DNA of 64,000 bases from positions 11,979,001 through 12,043,000 of the forward strand of contig OX621265.1 in assembly GCA_951640165.1 (NCBI GenBank), given 5' to 3'. Positions 22,258-34,000 of this stretch are shown here, one piece after another; position 1 is the first letter of the stretch; the number at the start of each line of letters is the position of its first letter. A program made the position numbers and the translations under genes. The notes below the pieces were generated by a model. The model had not been told where the DNA came from. It was given only the letters and a program-made list of their open reading frames with translations, and searched no databases. Origin of the DNA: Pseudoips prasinana (lineage: Eukaryota; Arthropoda; Insecta; Lepidoptera; Nolidae).

Positions 22258-22962
22258 ATGCAATTGCTGGCTGGAAAGTGTAATCCTGATAGCAATAGGA
22301 CATTGGAACCGGTTAACACCAGTAGTGCAGTAGTGGAGTCATACACACAGCTGGGATCAGAGTCACCAGTATCTCCACAAAATGACAATACTAAACATAG
22401 CTCCATACTGTATTCCGATGAAATGGGTAAGGGCCTTGGTACCTTGCTTTGTAATAAGCTGAGTTGTTCCTTTGTCAACTATTGTATGCCAGGATTACAT
22501 TATAAAGATATAATACATAAATTAATTCAGAATAAACACAGTGCCAAATCATGTATAACTCTAATGGTAGGAAATTGTAAAAACTTAAAGAAAAAAGACA
22601 TTACAGATAGTTTCACTGAGATGTTAGAATTAGACTCTAATAAGATAATATTGTGTGCCTTCCCCTATGTGTCCAATGTGCCTGATAGTACAAATAATTA
22701 TATCCACAAGCTAAATATGCACCTACAGTTTTTGGTTAGCCATTATAGTAATAAATTTATATTTTTGGACACAAATAGTTTTATAGATTCTTGTAGGGTA
22801 ACCATGAGTACAGTTACTGTCTCAAGAAAATTTTTGAACATACTTGCAACTTTGGTAGCGGCACATATTAACTCAGTCATAAGTAGTATGACGAAGTCAC
22901 TTTTTATACCATCTTTTAGTAATGTTATTAAAATCAATTTAGTTAGTAGTTTAAACATGTAA
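22258..22962 (+). CDS. LINE ORF1 fragment with SGNH/GDSL-hydrolase-like fold
   Basis: An uninterrupted frame of 234 codons. After a low-complexity N-terminus it shows ILYSDEMGKGLGTLLCNKL, a block-I-like SD..G motif followed by the FVNYCMPG segment, then ITLMVGNCKNL, KIILCAFPYVSNV and FIFLDTNSF in the order seen in esterase-like ORF1 proteins of CR1-type LINEs. The catalytic Ser/Asp/His set is not fully convincing. 22963-23110 continues as NRFSSKILDIELINEKYEID, the typical start of an ORF2 endonuclease, which then ends. The element is truncated on both sides, so this is a relic even though the frame is open. It is not a host gene. Confidence 0.6.
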   Translation: MQLLAGKCNPDSNRTLEPVNTSSAVVESYTQLGSESPVSPQNDNTKHSSILYSDEMGKGLGTLLCNKLSCSFVNYCMPGLHYKDIIHKLIQNKHSAKSCITLMVGNCKNLKKKDITDSFTEMLELDSNKIILCAFPYVSNVPDSTNNYIHKLNMHLQFLVSHYSNKFIFLDTNSFIDSCRVTMSTVTVSRKFLNILATLVAAHINSVISSMTKSLFIPSFSNVIKINLVSSLNM

Positions 22963-23099
22963 GCATGATAATAGAGAAGTGTGATAACTTTCTAATTCTG
23001 TCACATCAAAATATAAACCGCTTCTCTAGCAAAATTCTAGACATAGAACTTATTAATGAAAAATATGAAATAGATATTCTTTGTTCAATTGTTTTATAT

Positions 23100-23435
23100 A
23101 AATGTGTTATGTGAACTATCTGTAAATGATTGCTATCATATACTTAATTTAAAATTATTGACTCTGTCTCAAAATGAATAATGTTATTGTTTCGAAGTTT
23201 TTCTTTTGTATACCTAAATATAATCTAAAATAATAAGCATTCAGACAACCGATCGAGCATATATTGTGTTTGCCTACTAAATAATTACTCTAATTGGACC
23301 AAATCCCGTGTTCATGCCCGCTTGAGTATGTTTCGCCGGACCGTCTCAACTGGGTCGTGTTGAAACCGGTAGTAGATGAACCCACTGAGTTTGTTTCGCT
23401 GGGTCTTCTCAGTTGGGGCGCATTGGATCCGGTGG
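23100..23435. other. No gene seen; GC-rich repeat debris
   Basis: Contains TGAGTATGTTTCGCCGGACC and TGAGTTTGTTTCGCTGGGTC, two diverged direct copies of a 70-bp block (23320-23435). Confidence 0.4.
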
Positions 23436-23770
23436 TAGTATTAAAGCGCGACCGTCGTTATTAACACAAGGTCCGTCATAATAATAATACCTTTAATTTA
23501 GACAGAACCATTGACAATATGTAGTAAAAATTTTAGACTTAAACTAGATAATTAAACATAATCTCTTGACAATAACTTGATACGAGCTAGCTAAATATCA
23601 TTGCTGTAATAAAATAAATTTTATAAATGTTTTCATACAATATGTACCTAAATATCTATGTTACTAGAAATAATATCTAATGTATACAACTATATTACTA
23701 CAAACATGTTCTGACTATTTACAAGCGGTTTTTTGAAGTCTACGTGAATAAAAACCTTTTTTTTTTTTTT
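23436..23770 (+). repeat. Dispersed repeat R, copy 4
   Basis: Head TAAAGCGCGACCGTCGTTA, core AATATGTAGTAAAA, end AAGTCTACGTGAATAAAAACC followed by a T run. Confidence 0.65.
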
Positions 23771-23984
23771 TTTTTTAACAGCCTATTCCTTCTGGTGATG
23801 AAAATAAAGAAAAAAAATATTAATTGCTTATTAAAAACTGTAGCGGAGAACTTATACTTTCCAATATTAAAACAGTTTGTGGCGAGAGTGATTGGTACTA
23901 ACACTAGATAGTAAGTTATTTTTAATTTTATTTTACTAACACCAAATGGATTAATTTTTCCGAAATAAAAAATATACAATACAA

Positions 23985-24330
23985 TACAATACATTTACAG
24001 TATTCATTTATTAATAATTACAATACAAAATGTGGATATATATTAAGGATCTCTGTAACATACCAATGAGGTGTTCAATATTTTATACATTTTAATTTAC
24101 ATAGCATTATACATCAATACAATTTCGTTTTTAAAAATACCAATATAATCCATTTACGTTTATCATTTCCTATAAATAATTAAAATAATTAAGTCACTAA
24201 TAAACATCTTTGGTCATATAATTAAATGTCAAGTTTTACTACATATTATAATAATATCACAAATAATAATTAATAAGTATCACAATATAATCATTACTAA
24301 AACTAAATTCATTAATTTTTGTCATTTATA
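23985..24330 (-). repeat. AT-rich LINE-tail-like repeat
   Basis: Inverted copy of 3470-3830: GGATCTCTGTAACATACCAA and TAATAAACATCTTTGGTCAT are shared. Non-coding. Confidence 0.5.
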
Positions 24331-24729
24331 TAATCATTTATTGAGTAATATGCCTTATACATTGCCTTAAATCGTTACCAGCGAAAGCAAATGTTGATAT
24401 TTTAAAAAAAGCAAGTAGTCGCACGGGTCTTAGTTGGGACTGTGTCCAGGACCACTCATAATATCTACGTTTTACCTTTTCAAAAACTATTCCGTCAGTC
24501 AGGCCGTGTGAGATAAGATATTGCTATGGTGTCAAAATATGTGTGTGTGTATGTATCCAGTTTCCTCATTCATACAATCGAAATTCTTTGATTTCTGAGA
24601 TACATAACACCTGTTTCTAAAAGCTAAGAAACAGCACACGCCAAGAATCTGCATTTCACGCATGGTTTCTTAGATAAAAGTCTAGACGGCTTGAACTCTA
24701 AACGTCATGTGGCATACAAACCTATATGT

Positions 24730-25110
24730 ACTATACATACATACTTAGATTAGAGAATAGACTCACGCCTGTTTCCCAGCGAGGTAGGCAGAGACAGCGG
24801 ATTTCCATTTGTCAAGATCTTTGCACACCTTTTTTTTCTGAGGTCGACAAACGAGCAAGTGGGTCACCTGATGGTAAGTGATCAGCGCCGCCCACGGACA
24901 CTCACAATACCTGAGGAGTGCTGGTGCGTTGCCGGTTTAAGAGTCAGCAAACAAGTGTTGCTGACCCTTTCCCCCACCCCGATGAGCTCTGGCGACCTTA
25001 CTCACACGCAGGAATATCTTCTGTAAGGTGGAGGTACTTCCCCAGTCGGGCTGCTCTTCGAGCGAATGAACGCTGTACCCTACCCCTCTTAATGTGCGTG
25101 AAAATGAAAA
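24730..25110. repeat. LINE tail followed by a dispersed repeat
   Basis: 24730-24835 is an antisense LINE tail (GACTCACGCCTGTTTCCCAG). 24836-25110 is a repeat with GACAAACGAGCAAGTGGGTC, GAGTCAGCAAACAAGTGTTG and CTTCCCCAGTCGGGCTGCTC; a second copy is at 53340-53640. Short open frames here are incidental. Confidence 0.55.
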
Positions 25111-26160
25111 CCTCTTTTGTTCTTTTAATAGTATACATAGGTAATGTAATTAAAGTGCGGTCGAGGAGCAGGAAGAAATTAATAGAATGATCTCTTTACC
25201 TACCGACAGTGCTCATAAACATTTTTGTATAATGTGCGACTTTATATTGTGAAATATTTGACAAAACATCTTGCATGATATTTGACAATCATTTTGACGT
25301 AGGTCTTCGCATCTGTGCGAGCGTGACACAGTATATTTACGCAGGAGTAACAGAGACAGGTTCCTTCTGCTCAGCGACCGCATTATAGTTATTTTATCTT
25401 ATAATATAATTAGGGATGTGTATAAATAATATTATAACTAGGCTAGCTAGGGTAGGTTCCTCAGCGGCGAGGATCGCATGTGATCACACCCTCGTTTAGA
25501 ATTTCGTCTTTTTGTTTTAGTCATCCATTCTTTAATTTTAATATAGTAGAACTAAATTTCAAAATAATAGATTAGTAACTTGTTATTTATTTAAGGATTT
25601 CAGAAAATATATGCGATAACAAACCGCACGGACGAACTAATTTTTTTTTTTTGTAACTTTTATACTATCCACTATGTTTATGTACTGTAATGTGAGTTTG
25701 ACAAGTACAAGTGTATGTTAATACCCAAGTGCTGAATCAATTTTATTTCATAAACCATCTTTATTATCTTCACTAAAGAATGTTGCAATATAACAATATG
25801 TCTTTGGATTTTATTTTTAATATATATTTATATTCGAGAAGCTTTCTCCGTGTTTTGCTTCATTATAGGAATTAAAATTTTATCGCAAATAAATTAAAAA
25901 TAAATTATTCTTTAATCTTTAATTCATTATATGGATTATGGAAATGAAGGATAGACTGATATATAGTAGTTCTATCGCCGAGAATAACTTAGCTCTTTAA
26001 TTGTTTTTAAAATTGTTGTCCGAAAATTGTTGCGATTCTGTCTTTGGCTATACATACTAAAATCTCTTTATATAACACAACGAACGCAGCAATTATTTAT
26101 TATAGCAATATTTTAACTTATCTTCCATAGAACACATCCACACTTTACCTACATATTTAA
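25111..26160. other. No gene seen
   Basis: AT-rich DNA with no supported exon, RNA gene or repeat other than short A/T runs. It could contain unique intergenic sequence. Confidence 0.4.
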
Positions 26161-26164
26161 TTTT

Positions 26165-26462
26165 TAGGGTTCCCTCCCCAAAGGGTGAAATGGGACCCTA
26201 TTACTAAGACTTCGCCGTCTGTCTGTCCGTCTGTCACCAGGCATATATATGTATCTCATGAACCGTTATAGATAGACAGTTGAAATTTTCACAGATGATG
26301 TATTGCGTGCTGTTGCCGCTATAGCAACAAATACTAAAAAACTAAATAAAAAGAATATTTAAGGGGACTCCCATACGACAAACGTGATTTTTTGCTCGTT
26401 TTTATAGATAATGGCACGGAACACTTCGTGCGCGAGTCCGACTCGCACTTGGCCGGTTTTTA
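26165..26462 (-). repeat. Repeat related to family T, antisense
   Basis: Starts AGGGTTCCCTCCCC and ends GAGTCCGACTCGCACTTGG; the GTCTGTCTGTCCGTCTGTCA stretch is typical. No frame. Confidence 0.5.
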
Positions 26463-26766
26463 TTTTTAAGACATATATACCCTTACTAGAAAATTTGTCG
26501 TTTCACGGCGTGGGACTTCACTCACAGACATGCAATTCACGAATGCTATGCGTGCACCCAGACTCATACAACTACACAGTGTCATTTATTAATTGTAAAC
26601 TCTTTATTTTACTCCTTTATTCTAAACTTTGAAAACCTATTATATGTGCATAAAAATATCGACTCGTTCTGTAAAAGGAGCGATACACATTATATAATAG
26701 ATATAAGAATAATCTCATATTGCACTTCTTACTTACTACCCGTCTCTACAAAATAAATAACTCTTT

Positions 26767-27062
26767 TATGGGGCAATGTATAAGATTCTATAACAAACTT
26801 CCCAATGATATTAGAGAATTGTCTACGAATAAGTTTAAAAGAATTATTAAAGCCAAATTGTGTAGCAGTGTATGCATATTACAAAATTTCTGATTATTAA
26901 AGTGATAAAAAGACTGAGAGAATGTGACGTCATAAATGGTCCGGAATCGATTGTCAACGTTGAAGCCAATTTAACGATTGATTAAGTCATTTTTAACCTT
27001 TATTTATTTGAACGCCATTTAAGAAATCGATGTTCGGCGACGTAGCCGGTAGAGCCCCTGTA
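26767..27062 (+). repeat. LINE L tail joined to a half MITE
   Basis: 26767-26910 is family L (AACAAACTTCCCAATGATAT). 26925-27060 is the right half of the CAGGGG MITE, ending GTAGCCGGTAGAGCCCCTG. Confidence 0.6.
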
Positions 27063-27112
27063 TTGAGCAAATAAAAAATGGAATTGAATTAAAACACCAA
27101 CAACGTCGCCGG

Positions 27113-27851
27113 ACTTTTTTATGCAAAAAAAAACTTCGTTTAAAAAAACCGACTTCAAAAACCGAAAAGTATAAAAAAAAAACTTAATAAAGATTCAATT
27201 CAATACATCTCTTATGCAAACGTAATACCATACGTAATACCAATTTAATATTAATGAAATACTATAATTTGTATGTGCTACTTATTGATAGGTTTGAAGT
27301 CGGTGCCAAGCCAAATGTAATAGCAGGTACCACACTCGTCGCGCGTTACTTTCAGCGGGATAGCTTCGAATTTCTACACAAACAACCCATGCGGGTCGTT
27401 GACGGTCGTCTCGCATATAGTAAAATTTAGAAGCGTTGTCTCCTAATTAATAATTTATCTGTTTGTTTTTCAGGGCCAAATATATTCATATATACGCATA
27501 ATATAGATTTATTATAACTATAGTAACTCATTCAGTTATTAATATTAAATATTATATTTTTATGATACAGTTTTATCTGTTTTATATTAATTCACATTGT
27601 TCTTTATAACCTTTAGTGTAGGAATTTCATCATAAAGTATGAAAGCTGTATGTAATATTAACTTGTATTTTGCTTAGGGCTTGGCACCGACTTCAAACCT
27701 ATCAATAAGTAGCACATACAAATTATAGTATTTCATTAATATTAAAGGTATTACGTTTGCATAAGAGATGTATTGAATTGAATCTTTATTAAGTTTTTTT
27801 TTATACTTTTCGGTTTTTGAAGTCGGTTTTTTTAAACGAAGTTTTTTTCAT
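27113..27851. repeat. Long-hairpin MITE, arms about 180 bp
   Basis: The left arm (about 27126-27312) begins AACTTCGTTTAAAAAAACCG and ends TTTGAAGTCGGTGCCAAGCC. The right arm (about 27671-27850) is its near-perfect inverse. The 360-bp centre contains CGGGATAGCTTCGAATTTCT and no frame. Confidence 0.75.
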
Positions 27852-28317
27852 TTGTTACTTTTTAGTGTCTAGCTATGGGTAGCATTACGAAAGGTGCCGC
27901 GTGCCAAAACTATAGGTCCCAAAAAAACGAGAACGGAAAAAAGAAATATCCTCCGAAAAAATGTTCTTCGAAAGTATTTTTCACGTTCTTGTGAGACAGT
28001 GAATGATCAAAAAAAACCGTTTGTAAAGTAAGAAATACTACATAAAATTACGTTCTCTGTAAGAAAACTTGCACAGTACGAGTCTAGACTCGCTAAGATT
28101 CATGAAAGTCTGAACAGCAAGCGCATAGGTTAGGCCGTATTTATAACCATCTAGCTAACGAGTCTGTATGCTGAGGGCTTATAGACTAGGTCTTATTAAT
28201 GATCGAATTGTCTTATTCATTAGCCATCGAGTGTACTGAGAAGAAGGCTCATAGACTAGGTCGTATTGATGATTAAGACATTGAGAGAGTTCGAGTCGGA
28301 CTCGCCCGTGAAAGACG

Positions 28318-28870
28318 GAATGTTATTTTCTGTAGCAGCAAGTATTTGAGTTCATAGAATGGAAGGTAAATTGCGGTTTACGATTTATGACGCATTAAAA
28401 AACCTACTTACTAGATCTTGTTCAAACCAATTTTCGGTAGAAGTTTGTATGGTAATGTACATCATATATTTTTTTTAGTTTTATTATTCTCTTAGTTTAG
28501 AAGTTACAGGGGGGGGGGGGTAAGGCCTTTGGAAGTGTCTCTCGCGCAAACTATTCAGTAAAGAAAAAATTCTTTATAAACCTCAATATCACTTTTGAAG
28601 ACCTATGCATAGATACCCCACATGTATGGGATTGATGAAAATATATTTTTTTTAATTCAGTTATATTATAAGTATGGGGAACCCCCAAAATTTATAATTT
28701 GATTTTCCGTTTTTGTCTCACAATTTTAATGCGGTTTACAGAATACATTTGCCATTAATTAAGAATACATTTACCAAGTTTCAACAATATAGTTCTTATA
28801 GTTTCGGAAAAAAGTGGCTGTGACATACAGACGGACAGACAGACTGACATGACGACGAACTCTAAAAATG
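28318..28870. repeat. MITE-like repeat T, copy 2
   Basis: TCTGTAGCAGCAAGTATTTG start, AAATTGCGGTTTACGA, a G run at 28510, GTGGCTGTGACATACAGACG near the end. The related AACCGACTT/CGCATCAAACTA block continues to 29350. Confidence 0.6.
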
Positions 28871-29449
28871 GCAGCTATTCCGCATCAAACTAAAGAAGAA
28901 TCACGTAAATCGGTTGATAAACCTCAGCGTAATCGGTGTACGTACATAAAAAACGCGCTTGTGCTAAAACGTGCGCCTACATGCTTTTCCAAAAACGAGC
29001 ATATACGCGAGTATTAAACGCTAGTCATCTGAAACTGTTCTTTATGTTCATGCCAATAAACACTTGAACAGTATGAGTCTAGCTAGACTGGCTAAGTTTT
29101 AAAAACGTCTGTGCCAAAGACAATGTAATTGTCCACATAAACAAAAATTTTCATACAAAAATGTCCATAAAATGAAAACTAATGGGCCAAACTATATATT
29201 TTTTTTTATGGGACCAAATGGCAACCATTCCGCATCAAACTAAAAAAGAATCACGTAAATCGAATCATAAATCTCCGAGTAATCGGTGTACATACATAAA
29301 AAAAAAAATGCCGGTGAACTTGAGAACCTCCTCCTTTTGAAGTCGGTTAAAAATGGGTTTGTGCTTGACCACGATCTCACCTAATGGTAAGTGAAGATGT
29401 GGTCGAAGGTGGACCGCGCGTACCCATAAGATGCACAATGACTTTATAG

Positions 29450-29835
29450 CTAACACTATAAACAACAGCTTTTGTTCTACAAATTTGCAAATTTGCATAT
29501 ATTGACGATCACCGTAGCCTAGTTGGTAGTGCCTACGAAGCTGGTGGTCCTGGGTTCGAATCCCGGTAAGTGCAAATATTTGTGTGATGAGCACGAATAT
29601 TTGTTTCTGAGTCATGGATGTTTTCTATGTATTTAAGTATTCATCTATCTATATAAGTATGTATATCGTCTCCTGGTACCCATGGTACAAGCTTTGCTTA
29701 GTTTGGGGATAGGATGATCTGTGTGACATTGTCTCTAGATATTATATTATTATATTGTTAGATTTTTATTTTCGTTTAAAAATAAGTATTTCCCGCTTGA
29801 ATGTTAATGTAACTCTATGCGCATCACAAAGATTA
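29450..29835 (+). mobile_element. tRNA-derived SINE (family 2) inserted in repeat S
   Basis: SINE 29504-29760: ATCACCGTAGCCTAGTTGGT (box A), GGTTCGAATCCCGG (box B), CTGTGTGACATTGTCTCTAG tail. Repeat S flanks it (CTATAAACAACAGCTTTTGT before, TTATTTTCGTTTAAAAATAA after), continuous in the 20650-20830 copy. Confidence 0.7.
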
Positions 29836-30030
29836 CGTAAATGGGTATATTGCGTGGGCGCGGGGATAAGGTGCACCGCTAGCGCCTTTGAATGTGACCC
29901 ATTTCTCTAGACGCCACCTTTTTTTTCCATGTTTTAGATTGTATCGATTCCAGGCAGTGCATACCATTCTATGATAGGCGTACCTCCTACCCCATGGGAT
30001 GAGACGGTATGAAAGAATGAAAGAAATAAA

Positions 30031-30287
30031 GAATATATCTTTATTAAACACATAAGGTACTTCACTAAAAATTAGACAGTTAGAGTACAACACACAGAAA
30101 TATACATTTTGATGCTTATAAATAATAATAAATACATTTTCCTAACCCAAATTTTACGTACCTATTCGATTGTTTTACTATTTTTAATTTGACGTTTACC
30201 TTTAGCCTAGGAGGCTTTCACTGCTTCACCGGACTATGGCGGGGAGATGATATTCATCGCCGTCACCTTAAGTGAACCTGTAGGGAT
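30031..30287 (-). promoter_or_regulatory. Putative 3' UTR with polyadenylation signal
   Basis: On the minus strand an AATAAA hexamer lies at 30045-30040, about 243 nt past the receptor stop codon. Another hexamer overlaps the stop itself (30292-30287) and is less likely to be used. The stretch near 30000-30050 resembles a dispersed repeat, so the true 3' end is uncertain. Confidence 0.35.
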
Positions 30288-31082
30288 TTATTTTTTATCC
30301 AGGACTATATTTGGTTCACAATACGTTGGTTCCACGTTTTCTGTATTATAAATATTTAGATATTTAGATCTATTATTAATGTTATCATAGATAGTTTTAC
30401 TACCTCCAATTTTAGGTTTAACATTACTGTAATGGTCATCGCTACTAACTATTTTAGGTTTAACATAGCCATTGTGGTCCCCACTATCAACAATTTTAGG
30501 TTCAATATTAATTCTAGGTAAAATATTTGAGTATTGTTTAGCATCACTTTGAATGTTAGCTTTAATATTACTATATTTACTATCACCATCATCTTTAGAT
30601 TTAATATAACTATAATGCTCTACATCATTATCAACTTTAGGTGGAACATTATTATAATGTGTGATCTCTAGATAATTTAGATCATGATCATCTGCATCTC
30701 TCAATTTTGAATGCCTTTCACTAGAAGCTTCTATACTCGCATAATTGTTTTCATTTTCCCTTTGTTTCTTCGGTATGGGTTCATAGTTCATATCTTGTGA
30801 CTTTTCACCTTTTATTGTGGAGATCCTTTGACTTTTAGGTAAAGGTTTAGTATACATGTCTTCTGGAGCTGTACATTCAGTATGAGCTCTATGATTTTTT
30901 GGTATCGGTTTAGCGTATGTATCTTCTTTGTGTGGTGCACTATAAATGGCGACGTCATCTCTTAGTGCTTCGAGGTTTTGATAACCATCATCACATTGGG
31001 GAGGGTATTGTGGTATAAGCTCCGTTGAAGTCTGCTTGCGTAAGTTTTCATAGTCTTCGTTGCTTTTAGAGACAAACGTTCC
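30288..31082 (-). CDS. Receptor terminal exon: 264-residue tyrosine-rich cytoplasmic tail
   Basis: 795 nt in phase 0 from acceptor tatttattctag to TAA at 30288-30290. Twenty of 264 residues are Tyr; there is no Trp and the chain is Asp/Lys/Asn/Ser-rich, so probably unstructured. YxN motifs: YENL, YQNL, YNNV, YSNI twice, YSNV, YDNI, YLNI. YxxP motifs: YSAP, YAKP, YTKP, YVKP, YCEP. THYNNV and TIYDNI fit the ITSM pattern and LNYLEI fits ITIM. Two YxxI pairs have ITAM-like spacing of 9 and 10 residues. Known biology: pYxN binds GRB2/Drk SH2 and pYxxP binds Crk SH2. That this tail is phosphorylated is inference. Repeated VKPKI units suggest internal duplication. Confidence 0.85.
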   Translation of the reverse strand, partial: GTFVSKSNEDYENLRKQTSTELIPQYPPQCDDGYQNLEALRDDVAIYSAPHKEDTYAKPIPKNHRAHTECTAPEDMYTKPLPKSQRISTIKGEKSQDMNYEPIPKKQRENENNYASIEASSERHSKLRDADDHDLNYLEITHYNNVPPKVDNDVEHYSYIKSKDDGDSKYSNIKANIQSDAKQYSNILPRINIEPKIVDSGDHNGYVKPKIVSSDDHYSNVKPKIGGSKTIYDNINNRSKYLNIYNTENVEPTYCEPNIVLDKK

Positions 31083-34000
31083 CTAGAATAAATATTATTC
31101 TGTTAACAAATGCTCACATAGCAGTTTAGGAAAGAAAATATATGCAGATATATGTTGTAACTAGTATCATTGTACGATACTAGTTACAACAACTGTTACT
31201 CGTTAGTTTATCGAAAGCTCCCACAACCTTAAGCAATGAGTTCTAGGAGGTGGCTTTTCTGGTAAGAAAATATCTCTTAAGTAGCCTGTAGTTCACGAAG
31301 ATCACGTTGTTACACCCGCGTCCAGGCAAGAGAACATTAAGGGAGGAATTTTAATACCAACGCCCGCACTTAGGAAATTAATCCCTGTGTCACGGGGTAC
31401 TTTACAAACATATAATTGACGGGCACACGCTACATCTAGACTGAGGGCCACTATTTTATGGATCACACAAATAGTTGTCCTGCGCGAAATTCTAACCTGG
31501 GACAAGAAGTGGCGAGGCTCTTAAGCGCTGCACCACACGTGCAGTCATTGCAGGCACCACTGTATTCTGATAGCTTGCTATTCGGGAGTGCATCTGTATT
31601 TGTGTTCATATTTGTGCCTTAAATATATATATCGCATTAAAGCCTGTCTCGACTAATCGCACTTATTAGACTGAAACTTCACCAAGGCGCCCTGATGATA
31701 ATCATCATCATATCAGCCGAAACACGTCCAATGCAGGACAAAGGCCTCCTCCAATGTCGTAGCCGTCTTTGTCTTGGTTGGGCACTTACGTACGGCACTT
31801 TAACCCTTCAGGATCTATTGTACTAACCCCCATAACATTTTTCTCTATCCCTAGAACCTTGAATGCAGTCTGCACATACTTCAGGACACATGTTAGGGGG
31901 AGATCCTTGTAGTCTCCTGATTCTGGATATGCCAGCCCCAGATTGGCTATTCTGTGTCTTTGCCAAAGCGTCGCATTATTTTTATTTATTCGTTAAATAA
32001 AAATATATTTTAAAGATGTCTGAAAAATTGTTTTCAGTATAGCATGTTTAAATTGCTAAAAATATATTTCTTTTTTATATCCTAGGACATTATTTTAACA
32101 CAGCCATCTGATCCCAAAGTAAGCAGAGCTTGTACTATGGGAACCAGATAACTGATATACTACACATACTATTTTTATTTTGTAAATACATACTTATATA
32201 GATAAATTATACCCAGACTCAGGACAAACAGACATGTTCATGCACACAAATATTTGTCCTGGGTGGGAATCGAACCCACGAACTCCGGCGTGAAAAGCAA
32301 GCATTTGCCATCCACGCCAACAGGCCCGTCAAAAACGACTGCCGACTAAAATGAAATCATAATTAATAATAATAACTATGATTTCATATAAATATTCAAA
32401 AATCAAAAATTTTAAGCGCCATCTGTTGGAATTGTCTGATCTAAGTATTGGCATTCCAGCCACTGTTAGCCGTGTAGGTTTCAGTAAGATGGCGTATAAA
32501 GCGTCTTAAATGCGTTAAGAAATATCAAATGAATTGTGTAAATTCAAGTCTCAGGCTAAGATCTATAGACCGTACTTAGACTTTGCCCAGACGTTACTTA
32601 ACAGAAGTTAATGCATGTAACGAAATTACAATTGGTGTTTGACTTTGTCTCATAATCTTAACTTCAAAAAGTCTATAAATACCACACTACATATATACGT
32701 CTATAAATACAATACTACACTTAGCAAAGTTTTACGCAAGTAAAGTTTGAGCTAAGTCTAAGTACGCTCTATAGATCTCAGTCTCAGAACCACGGTGCGG
32801 TGGCGCATGGCGGAGCGGTTAGCGCACATGGGGCCGGATACCCGTGGTCGTTGGTTCGATTCCCACCATGTCTGAAAAATTCTTACTTAAATAATTTATT
32901 TGGTTATTAAAGTGAATTATTTAGATATCATAATTACCGTTATTCGTTGTTTCCGTCTCTTCACTCTGCAGACGAATATAGAAACTAATACTATTATTAC
33001 GACGACAACCAACACGACGACCACGATTGGAACCCACGTTGCCACTAAAAACAATACGTATTTATCATTAATATAACTAATTTCAACGATGTAGAGAAAC
33101 TATTAAACTATTGAATTAAAGTTCTAAATTCTTTTAAAGCCACTGATTAGATTCAACAATGACATATAAGTTTTTTTTTGGAGACACGACAAATATACAA
33201 ACTCAAACACAGACATACACACACACACACTCACACACACACACGCACACTCACACACACACTCACACACACGAACACACACACACACTCACACTCACAC
33301 AGTTATCTAGCCATATGGCATGTTTAAATGTATAAATTTATATACGTTTAAGTTAAATTTTCCTACTATATAATTGTCATTTAATAGTTTTATTGTATTT
33401 TTGAACCACGATGAAAGAGACTAGCCTCCACGACACAGGGAATCCTAGTGTAGAGACCAGAGATTTTTGTAACTAGACTATATATTTTCTGAACAATAAA
33501 GATTATTATTATTATTATTAGAACTCATAGCCAGATGCTCTCACCAGTCTGTAAGTGATTGACGAGGTTAAGCAACTATAGATGGGTGACCACCAAAGTG
33601 GTTTGATTAGGTACTGAACGTCTCCGTGCTTCGGAGGGCACGTCAAGTTGTCGGTCCCGGTTGTAGTCATTAGGCTACAGTTGTTAAGCCATGTCAGAGC
33701 CCTAATGGGCGGCTTGAACAACTCTGACACTAGGGTAACCACTACCAATACAATAAGTAAGTAGTAATCCAATTATTAATTATAGAACAAATATAGAGTG
33801 TTCTTTTTGTATAAACCACTTTTGAAAACAATTTTAATAGAAAAGTAAGTAAGTAATAGACTCTGTTGGGTGAAAATCTTTGACCGAGGCTTAACTGATA
33901 AAATCTTTATTGTACGATACATGTATGTACAGAGTGTATATAGTCAGTACTTTGTGTGTATTATTAATGTCCTCTCAGCTGAATTTCGACCACGGCAGCC

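Noticed and set aside
32806..32875. tRNA gene
   Set aside because: Box A and B are good but the span is about 65 nt and the anticodon arm cannot be drawn; more likely a SINE head.
33205..33300. CRISPR-like or regulatory array
   Set aside because: Simple CA microsatellite; no spacers. No CRISPR arrays anywhere, as expected for an animal genome.
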